DNA of 64,000 bases from Gonocerus acuteangulatus. Lineage: Eukaryota; Arthropoda; Insecta; Hemiptera; Coreidae. Shown one piece after another: positions 55,792-64,000 of this stretch. A program made the position numbers and the translations under genes. The stretch lies in NCBI GenBank assembly GCA_946811695.1, contig OX328124.1:57098549-57162548 (forward strand), in the 5' to 3' direction. Positions within the stretch are counted from its first letter, which is position 1, and every line of letters starts with the position of its first letter. A model generated the notes under the pieces. The model saw only the letters and a program-made list of their open reading frames with translations, was not told the origin of the DNA and searched no databases.

Positions 55792-56520
55792 TAATTAGCT
55801 TGTGGCGCAAACCTAATGAAGAGCATAAATTGAGAAACACAAGAGGCACAGTGAAACATGGGGCAGGTCTATGATGGTAAGGAGCTGTCCGAGCTCAAAG
55901 AGAGTGGGGGATTTAGCCTTCATTGGTAGAATCATACACAGTAATGGGAATGTAAAAAGAAATTGGAGGGATTGTGCTCATAAAATAAAACTTTTTAATA
56001 TATACATACATATATGTGTGTGTGTCTCGAAACATAAATATCTACGAACTCTGTTATGGCTATTATATGATTGTAAACATATTTCGGAAACACCTCCCAA
56101 GTCATCTGATCTCAATCCTATTCACAATTTATGATCACTTGTTGAGTAAGAACTCCAAAAACATAGGTTTAACAACAAGGAAGAGTTAAAAAAACATTCC
56201 GTCAATTTTGTCAAAAGACATGTAAATTAAGGGGTTCCGCCAACAGAAGGCTTCAAGAGGTTATGCAAAGAAAAGGGTTCGCTACTAAGTACTGAAGAAC
56301 GATGTTATTACTTACCTTAACGTAAATTCGGTTCATAATTCCGATCTCTTTTATGGCCTAATATATTCGTTTTTTCATGGTTTTTGCTATTTTTGACTAA
56401 TTAATATATGTTTATTGTTTAAAACTGTACTTATTTTAATCCACTTGTGTGTGACATTCAAATGTGTAGAAGTTTTTGTCGACACATTAGTTTTTCCGAA
56501 TACTTTTAGGAGTCACTGTA

Positions 56521-57335
56521 TGCAGTTTATTAATGAAGCCTAATCATGGCAACCCAATTGAATTGTTTATTGACTTTTTAACATGATTACGAAACTTCTT
56601 GTTAGACATTATGAATACAGAATATCAACAAGCTTACTATTAAACAATAGTGGACAAAATGCGTGGGTTGAAATTAATAGTAAAATACATCGAACTAACA
56701 CATTGTGATAAACATTCTCTAATTGATTCAATACATACACCAGAAAGAGACATAAATAGTGTCTTTCCTAAGTACGAGGTTTCTGGCAGGGAAGGAAGGT
56801 CTTCGGTAAAATGAAAAACGTAAAATTCGAATTTAGAATTTGACGTATTTTAATTTATCGGATTATCTATTCCATTTTAGTGTTTTCGTTCATGTTCACT
56901 TCGAAATATCTATGTCTTCACAATCTTCATTAAAATGAAGTTTAAATCTAGCAGAGGACAAGGAAATATATTGTAACATAATAGCAATCAAAAAGTTTTC
57001 TGATTGCTATTCTGATAAATAACCATTTCACAAGTTCTCTCTCATCACAACCTGAAGCTGAATATTGTAAAACTTTTATGCTTATAATGAGAAAGTTAAA
57101 GAATATTTTTTTGAATGTTTGGGTTTGGAGGGTAAATGTTTGAGGAAATTTTAATTTATTATTAGCTTTGATTTTAACCTTCAAAACTAAGAACCAGTGG
57201 CCTGGCTGAGATCTAAGAGTAAAATTATTATTTATCCTTTTATATTCACATTAATCTAACCTCAGGAAGAGAAAACTTAATCTTAAAAATATGCGTATAC
57301 ATATATAATTCAAAAATTATGTAATAATTACTTAC
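56521..57335. other. No gene recognised
   Basis: AT-rich flank of the Tc1. No repeats shared with other parts of the window. Confidence 0.4.
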
Positions 57336-57386
57336 ATTTATTAGAAGGTGAAGATGAGGGAGGTGAAGCAGAAAACCATTCAGCTC
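57336..57386 (-). CDS. Candidate 51-bp exon, minus strand
   Basis: Acceptor-like GCTTATTTCAG and consensus donor GTAAGTAATT flank a 51-bp segment that is C/T-rich on the minus strand. Two frames are open: one gives AEWFSASPPSSSPSNK, the other ELNGFLLHLPHLHLLIN. It lies about 14 kb upstream of the exon at 43391-43451 on the same strand, so it could be a 5' exon of that gene, part of another gene, or chance. Confidence 0.25.
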
Positions 57387-57513
57387 CTGAAATAAGCGGA
57401 CATTTTCAATTATTGTTTGCAGCCAAAATAGTAAAATACAAAAATAAATATATAGAAAAATCTGTTTGAAACCAAGAAAACGTAATCATATTTAACTAAT
57501 GGCATTTGAATTA

Positions 57514-57745
57514 TACAAGACACTCCATTTTAGCGCATTTCCTCCCGCCCTAGGAGGAAGCTCCATAAATATTTGTCTTCTGGGCTCTGTAGCTGTCCCA
57601 AGTATGGCCCGATTTTAATGAAATATGGTACAAAAATCCGTTGTCTATTTTGAAAGGTCAAGATTATTAACCAGCAGAAATAGTCCACCGGAACATGGTT
57701 TTTGGTGCGAAATTCATTCTAAGAAATCGAGGCGCTTCTGTTCAC
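57514..57745 (-). repeat. DINE-like fragment (family B 3' part), minus strand
   Basis: TTTAGCGCATTTCCTCCCGC and CCTAGGAGGAAGC form the 3' hairpin. TTTTAATGAAATATGGTACA and TATTAACCAGCAGAAATAG are the complement of 47440-47530. Confidence 0.6.
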
Positions 57746-59320
57746 GTGTTAAGATGCTTAATATGTGTATGCAGGTACACTTTTTATTAGTCTCCAGGTG
57801 TAGATAAACGAATGAAGTTTTCCTAACTGATTTTCCGGTTGGGTATTTAGCAAACAATTGATTCAGCTGAAAATTGTTCCATGTGTTTAACATTTATCCC
57901 AACTATGATATTTCAATTTTGGTTGCGTCCAGTAGATTCAGTTAAAATAAACAGTTTCATTTCAAATGTCTTCCCTTTGTAGAAGATGATTAAACTAAAT
58001 ATAACTTTGTGTTGACTAAATATTGGCAAAAGGGATCAGCTTCCAGCTGCGAATGGGATGAATTATGTTGGCAACGTTATACACTTGCATGTTTTATAAA
58101 ATAAATAACAGAAAGTTTCTGTCTGTACATTGGATAATGCATAAAATCAACCCGTTTCATGATATATTTCATACACCAAAGACGTTAAAACCGTCCTGAA
58201 AAAAATGTCTATTTGTCTGTTTATCTAATGACATTTTGTCGCTTGAGTAATTTGAAATGTCAAACTAGCAGGCACCTATTGAGCAGATGTTCACAGTGGC
58301 TAGGGGAGGGAATAGAACAACGCAGCCAAGATTTAAGTGTTACAACCATTGATTATAATTTATCTGGCCTCTCTACGATTATTATAGAATTGTAGAATGT
58401 TTGCAGAATACAATAAACAGAGAAAGTTTTTTTATTTATTTGTTTTGAAGTTCTAATAAGTTGGTTTAATTTGTACACTCTAACAGTTGTTGTTTACGAA
58501 CAATGTTTTAAACGAACAACTCGGTGAGAGTGTATAAATATTCTGTTCTCTTTTTCCCTCTTTACGGATGCTTTATCCAGATTTACAAAAAAAAAAAATA
58601 TGAATTTAAATCTTTTGCACAAGTCATGTTGTGTTTAGTGATAATATATAAATTAAACCAACGAGCAACAAAAGGAATCATTAATAAGATTTTGTTAATT
58701 TATACTGTCACTAATTTCAATAAAAGTTAACCAAAAACAAAGAAAAAAAAACGAGGAGAAGAAAAACTGTCAAACTCCTAAGGGAAAGAACTAACTTTAC
58801 TTTGGTTTTAGTTTGAGATGAAGTTTACAAGGCTGTTAGTGAAGTTGTGTGTTTGTGTGCGCGCCTGGCTGCCTCAGTAGAGTGGATTTCGGACTTAGTC
58901 ACCAAACTCCCATCAGAGGCCTACGCCACAATGAATTCCCTACTACGTACATAACTTAACTTACTATCTCTACTAAATGTAGTAATGGAAAAATAGAGTC
59001 AACTTTTTTTTAGTATCTAAAGAGTTTCTTTAAATCAATCGCAATCCTACTGGACTTCAACTCGTTCGTAAGAGAAGCTCAATCAAAAACACCAAACAAT
59101 AGAAACCTTTTCCTCGTTTTATTGCATGTTTTCTTAGTTTTTTTTTTTTTCTTTTTTGTTGGAGACGCGTTGAACAATATAGCTTTGCGTCACAAAGAAC
59201 ATCGCTCTGTAACTCTGCATGGATTTCAATGCAAGGATAAAAAAAATGCATTAACACAATTATTTTCCTTTATTCAACTAAGCTTTCTATAAACAACGTA
59301 GGCTTCCGTTTAAGGACTAT
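57746..59320. other. No gene supported
   Basis: An ATG frame at about 58818 (MKFTRLLVKLCVCV) follows an acceptor-like TTGGTTTTAG but stops after 20 codons with no donor. Otherwise nothing was recognised. Confidence 0.3.
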
Positions 59321-59329
59321 ATGCATCTT

Positions 59330-59593
59330 ATTAAGAATCATAAACGTGTAAGTTTGACTCATGCACAGGAGGACCAAGGTTCCATACACAAGCACTCAGC
59401 TTCAGATATTCAGCTTATAGCATCGTTCAAGGGTCGGGAACGGGGTCCCAGACCATCCCTAGATACTTACAGGAACGTTCCTGCAATAGTGAATATCACG
59501 CGGCCGGACTCTAGTAGATATCACACTATCTCCCCGGTATATCGTAAGAATCTAATACCTTTACAGCATCTGCCTCTCAAGGCCACTAATCGC

Positions 59594-59625
<32 letters not shown>
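59330..59625 (+). repeat. Degraded SINE (family D)
   Basis: Blocks ACAAGCACT, CGCGGCCGGA, CACACTATCTCCCC and GCATCTGCCTCTCAAGGCC occur in family D order and the copy ends in a T-run. The head is diverged. Confidence 0.55.
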
Positions 59626-59626
<1 letters not shown>

Positions 59627-59999
59627 ATGAAACACGCTTTAGTTATGACTAGGGAACGGATGTTATTGTATTAACATATTTTTTCTGATTCTTAAATCGT
59701 AATTGTTGATGAAATTCTGCACGATTTTAGAGCATTTAAACAGGTTTTTATTTTACAAATTTTGTCAAAAATCCATATTCTTACATATTCTGCCATAAAT
59801 ACATATTTTTACTACATTTTTTATTTGATTTTGTAATGAAAAAAATAAAGGGGAAACTAAGAAATAAAATAATGCTTTACCTATTGAGACTAGATCACTG
59901 TGTCATTTCTAATTCCAAGAAGCAAAATGGTTGGGAGCCATTATTGTTTAATAATTGTATTATTCCTCTAATCTCTACTCTAAAAAACAAATGAACTAG

Positions 60000-60110
60000 T
60001 GAATTTTTTCCAAACTCGAGATATAAAATAATGAATTTTCAACCTCGGACACGTGTCGACAATTTTTCAATGCAAAAAGCAAAAAAAAATAAATGTACAT
60101 ACATATTTAA
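60000..60110 (+). repeat. Fragment of repeat family R1
   Basis: CTCGGACACGTGTCGACAAT and the following A-run correspond to 24720-24770; the preceding CTAATCTCTACTCT corresponds to the end of the R1 core. Confidence 0.5.
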
Positions 60111-60120
60111 CTGTATACTA

Positions 60121-60494
60121 AAGGGCTTAGTTGTCGAAGCGCCGTAAAAAGAAAATAAAAAAATAAAAAATAAAAAAAATTGCCTAATCGGTGACCCCGC
60201 CTCTTTATCAAACCGGGTGTAATTTCACGTTTGATAGCTTAAAAATGCAAGTTGTTGCAAACAATTTTCCAAAATGATGTTCATCTGTTCAAATTTTCAA
60301 CTTTTTTTTCCCCCTCTTAAAGTGACATCATAATTTTTATTTAAGCTTTATTTTTCAATTGGTTTCAATATGAACCATTTATGATAAAGTTCCTACTAAT
60401 CATTTACGCTGTTCTTTTCAATATTTGATAGTGTTTTACGTATCTTTTTATTACATATATTTTTTTTCACAGCGCTTCGACAACTAAGCCCTTA
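60121..60494. mobile_element. Short TIR MITE
   Basis: GGGCTTAGTTGTCGAAGCGC at the left and its exact inverse at the right, about 370 bp apart. No coding capacity. The flanking bases are AT-rich and do not fix a target duplication. Confidence 0.75.
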
Positions 60495-61670
60495 TTTTAC
60501 ATGAAAATCCGTTCTCTAGTTGACATAACCGCCCGAGAACGTCAAGTGAATGAGGGACGAAAATGCGACTCTGAAGTAGCGGCCTATATTTTCTAGCCAT
60601 AAGATATATCTATGTTAAAAAATTACCACACATATGTATACCCCTACAGTGAAAGGTGATTACAGTACTTCTAGGAAAGTACGGGGTCTCCTCAACGATG
60701 AGTTAAAAATATCCAAAGCTCCCAAATTTTTTCGACTTATAAACATCTGTTGTGTTCCCTGATAAGATCTTAGAAACGAAAACCGAAGGGTTAGTATTTG
60801 AAAGATATAGAATAGAAAATCAAATTGAGAGAAGAATTATCAGAAGTAAACTAAAATATAAAGTAAGAAAAAAGTAAGTAGCGTAAGAGAAAATCATGAA
60901 ATAATAAATTACAAAAAATTAAATAAAGGTATAAAATAAATATTTATGTCTGAAAAGCATGCATAAATGATAAGTGCAACATTTTCAAATTCTCATATTT
61001 TATATATATGTTTTTTTTTTGTTGGCCGAATTGTGCACATAAGGCGAAGTACCATTGATCTTGATAATAAAGAGAAGTAGCATGAGCACAATAACAATTT
61101 TTGTAAACATTCAATTTAAAGAAGTAAATAAAATCTGAAAACTAAAATAATTCAAAAAGTAATCCAAAAGAAAACAAAATACTCAAAGAAAGAAAAAACA
61201 CCCAGGAGGGTATACCCTTTTGACTGTTTTAGTATTCCATAATGTAAGGAGCTTCTAGAAGAGCCTCAAAGCTTTTTAAAATTAATTTTCTTCCATCTTA
61301 AACCATCGAAGGGATGGGAGACTTAACCAACGGCAAGTGAGCCATTAACTTTAATGGCGTACGCACCGTTAACCCCACTCCACTTATCAACCTACCAAAG
61401 AATAGGGATATCCAACTTCTTACAACAAACTTTCTTCTCTTACAAGGAATTTCTCCTTTTTATATTATCAAGCTACGCATATACTTGGAATACGAATTCA
61501 ATACATTAGCATTAATACATACAACCAATGAATTCCAGAATATTTCCAAAAAATACTTCTCTGATCTTTGATGCGAAAAGAATACTCATGTTCATGAGTA
61601 GGCATATTTTATTTTGTAGCATTAACATTACTCCATGTTCATAGAATAGTTCTTAATTCTATATATATAA
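60495..61670. other. No gene recognised
   Basis: A less AT-rich block near 61300-61390 is unassigned. No exon or repeat was supported. Confidence 0.35.
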
Positions 61671-61676
61671 TTTATT

Positions 61677-61739
61677 ATTGGGTACCTTGGTGCTACCCTA
61701 GCAAGCGAAGCAGCAAAGGGAAAAATCAATTGGCCGGAA
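61677..61739 (+). repeat. Internal fragment of SINE family D
   Basis: TGGGTACCTTGGTGCTACCC through GGCCGGA, the middle of family D, in plus orientation directly before an inverted copy. Confidence 0.7.
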
Positions 61740-61740
61740 A

Positions 61741-62050
61741 TCAGTCCTGTAACAGGCCACGAGGGCCGTGAGGGACAGATACTATAGAGATATCTGATTC
61801 ATGACCATACGGCAGGTACACTAGGGAGATAGTGTGGTCAATACTATGACCGCCTGATTTTCCCCTTGCTGCTTCGGTCATTAGCACCAAGGTACGCATT
61901 AATAAATTAATTAAAGGCTGGGTTGGTCTAGGGGCGGTCAGGGAGCCCGTAGTCACCCCATGAACGAAGACACTAGAAGATAGAAATCTTTAGTGCTTGT
62001 TCGGGATTTGAACTCAAGTCCTCCAGCTTATTAGTCCAGGAATATACCTG
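61741..62050 (-). repeat. SINE family D, minus strand
   Basis: Complement of the whole family D unit, from the 3' GGCCACGAGGGCC end to the tRNA-like head (box B complement GGGATTTGAACTC at about 62004). A short piece of the head is repeated at its edge. Confidence 0.85.
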
Positions 62051-62063
62051 CTTATTAGTCCAG

Positions 62064-62065
<2 letters not shown>

Positions 62066-62112
<47 letters not shown>
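62066..62112. repeat. (TA)n microsatellite
   Basis: TA tract between the two inverted family D SINEs. Confidence 0.95.
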
Positions 62113-62114
<2 letters not shown>

Positions 62115-62450
62115 GGCGAGGTTAGCTCAGTGGTAGAGCACTGGACTAATAAGCTGGAGGCCTGAGTTCAAATCCCGAGCAAGCACTAAAGATTTTTTCT
62201 TCTAGTGTCTTCGTTCATGGGTTGAATTCGGCCTCCCTGACCGTCCCTAGGCTAACCCAGCCTTTAATTAATTTAATAATGGGTACCTTGGTTGGTGCTA
62301 ATGACTCTAGCAGTCGAAGCAGCCAAGGGGAAAATCCGGCGGCCGGAGCATAGTACTGACCATACTATCTCCCTAGTGTGCCGTATGGTCATGAAACAGA
62401 TACCTCTATAGTATCTGCCCCTCAGGGCCCTCGTGGCCTGTTACGGGACT

Positions 62451-62455
<5 letters not shown>
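62115..62455 (+). repeat. SINE family D, full length
   Basis: Head GAGGTTAGCTCAGTGGTAGA (a good box A), ACTAATAAG anticodon-like loop, GAGTTCAAATCCC (box B). The body ends CTCAGGGCCCTCGTGGCC, then a short T-run and (TA)n. The acceptor stem does not pair as in a functional tRNA. Confidence 0.9.
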
Positions 62456-62456
<1 letters not shown>

Positions 62457-62525
<69 letters not shown>

Positions 62526-62531
62526 TATATT
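62457..62531. repeat. (TA)n microsatellite
   Basis: TA tract between the SINE and the long-TIR element. Confidence 0.95.
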
Positions 62532-63612
62532 CAGGGTGTCCCGTAAATGTCTAGTCATATTGTGGGAAGTGATAGAGGACAAAAAATGATATGTGACGAT
62601 TTTCCGAATCTTCACAAATAAGCGAGAAAACGTCGTTTTATTGTTTTTTCGAGACAAACGTGGTTATTAGAAGAATAATTGTAGAAAGGAAGTGAAACCA
62701 ATCGAAAGCTGAGTAAATTTACAATAAGACTAGTTGGGAGTAAACCTAAGAATTAGCGAATTTAAGTATGTCTATCTTACCAAAAGGAAGCTATTTTAAA
62801 TTTCCTGAAATTTTCTTGATATTGCTTACCAGCCTTACTCATCAATGGGCAGGATCTGAGATTTCTGGGGTACAGAAAAACTTTAAGGTTTTTAAATTTT
62901 TGAGGTTAATGTGTGGTTGGGGTTCATTAATTAATAAATTCAAAATAAATGTGTATTTTATTTATTTACTGTTTTAGGATTTTATTTTTATTTTCGTGTA
63001 AGTAATTTTTTGGTATTGTTTTAAGTAAATATTTACTTAATATTTAAGTAAATATTTATAAAAATAAATATTTCGTTTAAGCTTTTTGAATAAACTGAAC
63101 AAAAAATTGAATCTTCTTTTCACAGATCCATGTTTTTTTAAAACTTTTGTTTCTCAATCGTTCACATACTTCGATAACACAGGGTTGTGATACATGAATG
63201 GACAGCTGGTTAAATGAGAAAGTTTTTCTCAAACCCGGAAATCTCATATCCTGCCCATTGAGGAGTAACGCTGGTAAGAAATATCAAGAAAATTTCAAGA
63301 AATTTAAAATAGCTTTCTTTTGGTAAGATAGACATACTTAAATTCAGTCATTTTTAGGTATACTCCCAACTAGTCTTATAGTCAATTTACTCAGCTTTCG
63401 ATTGGTTTCACTTTCTTTCTACAAGAGCCACCTGGGACGGAGCTACAACGATTATTCTTATAAAAAACACGTTTGTCTCGAAACAGCAATAAAACGACAT
63501 CTTCTCCTTTATGTGTGAGAATTCAGAAAATCGTCACATGAAATTTTTTGTTTCCCTAAGAGTCCTCTATCACCTCTCACAATATGACTAGAAATTTACG
63601 GGACACCCTGTA
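62532..63612. mobile_element. Long-TIR foldback transposon
   Basis: Ends CAGGGTGTCCCGTAAATGTC (left) and its inverse (right). The arms run for about 340-370 bp each (62532-62880 and 63240-63612) and share CCAATCGAAAGCTGAGTAAA, TAAGTATGTCTATCTTACCA and CAATGGGCAGGAT. The centre is AT-rich without a transposase. TA repeats flank both sides, so a TA target is likely. Superfamily not assigned. Confidence 0.85.
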
Positions 63613-64000
63613 TATACATATTACACCCAAAATATCTATCAACTATCAACTTCAATTGCATCAATCGGAAATTTTAAGTCATTTTGTGAACGATATGATG
63701 CGAAAACTCGTGCTATACAGGCACAAAATATTTGTATGCTCTGGACATTTTTATACGATTGGGGAACTATAGTCTTTCATTCTGCAGAAGGCTCACCCTG
63801 AAATTTGAATTGACTAATTGTATATAAATTATTTTTAATTTATTATAGAGAATAAAATTGAATGGTACAAAAAAAAAATTATTCATACACTTAATGTTTT
63901 TGCTGGATTTTTTTTTTCTTTTTTTTAACGCAAAATATCAACAGATAGTTATAACAGAGGGCATTTGACATTAATTTTATAAAGCGCTAAAATGTAATAC
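63613..64000. other. No gene recognised
   Basis: AT-rich end of the window with A- and T-runs only. Confidence 0.4.

Larger units (their letters stand above)
54890..56300 (+). pseudogene. Tc1 transposase, broken and split by mariner
   Basis: Pieces in order: GRSKLLLERNERRIRR (end of the DNA-binding part), NTHWDNVMFSDQ (around a catalytic Asp of the DDE domain), then after the mariner VWRKPNEEHKLRNTRG and TVKHGAGSMMV. These are followed by SSDLNPIHNL (the third catalytic region, normally SPDLNPIE) and the C-terminal NRRLQEVMQRKGFATKY. Multiple frameshifts and stops occur, and the acidic residue after NPI is His here. Confidence 0.85.
54514..56518 (+). mobile_element. Tc1-like transposon
   Basis: Left end AAGTGTCTCCCAAAAGTAAT and right end (inverse of CAGTGACTCCTAAAAGTATT) are inverted and both flanked by TA (54512-54513 and 56519-56520). 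The interior has Tc1 transposase remnants and a nested mariner (55222-55791). Without the mariner the length is about 1.43 kb, normal for Tc1. Confidence 0.85.

Noticed and set aside
58818..58880. ATG exon with hydrophobic start after an acceptor-like site
   Set aside because: The frame stops after 20 codons with no usable donor before the stop.
62115..62190. Functional tRNA gene with good box A and box B
   Set aside because: The acceptor stem does not pair and the sequence continues as a repeated SINE body with other copies in the window.

Overview
This is a eukaryotic window: AT-rich, gene-poor, and built almost entirely from nested transposable elements and (TA)n microsatellites. There are no operons, no ribosome binding sites and no long intact host ORFs. 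The transposon types present (Tc1, mariner, hAT-like and PIF/Harbinger-like MITEs, Helitrons, Helentron/DINE-1-like repeats, Penelope-like elements with GIY-YIG endonucleases, non-LTR retrotransposon remnants, 5S rRNA- and tRNA-derived SINEs) and a fragment resembling the arthropod DUF7869-type protein family suggest an arthropod. A crustacean such as a copepod is possible, but I cannot prove it from sequence alone.

Layout. 0-5 kb: a PIF/Harbinger-like MITE, then a 2.7 kb DNA transposon (4-bp duplication, Sola-like) carrying a frameshifted DUF7869-like exon and hosting a second Harbinger-like element. 5-11 kb: a palindromic repeat, a hAT-like MITE, 5S-derived SINEs and a decayed LINE with RNase H. 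11-21 kb: SINEs, an inverted-repeat structure, a short Helitron, and a 41-bp palindromic minisatellite. 21-28 kb: LINE 3' fragments, a SINE, a Helitron with Rep-region coding remnants nested in (TA)n, a DINE-like element and a minus-strand Helitron. 28-43 kb: a 5S SINE, hAT MITE, second DINE-like element, Penelope fragments in inverted arrangement, and more MITEs. 43-45.3 kb: the best candidates for host exons, a minus-strand ATG exon with clean splice sites (43391-43451) and a plus-strand ATG exon with a hydrophobic leader (45206-45271), which would be divergent. 46-52 kb: two DINE-like families, one split by a SINE and by a 2.3 kb Penelope palindrome with GIY-YIG domains and hammerhead-like motifs. 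54.5-56.5 kb: a Tc1 element hosting a mariner element. 57-64 kb: a possible short exon, SINE inverted pairs and a long-TIR element.

How the parts relate. Several families share structural habits. Penelope tails, Helitrons and DINE-like repeats sit next to or contain (TA)n tracts. 5S-derived and tRNA-derived SINEs share a 3' tail, which points to a common LINE partner. Penelope remnants occur twice as head-to-head inverted dimers. Nesting gives relative ages: the Tc1 predates the mariner inside it, a DINE-like copy predates both its SINE and its Penelope insertion, and a Helitron predates its SINE. All family assignments come from reading motifs, termini and duplications by eye; none were checked by database search.
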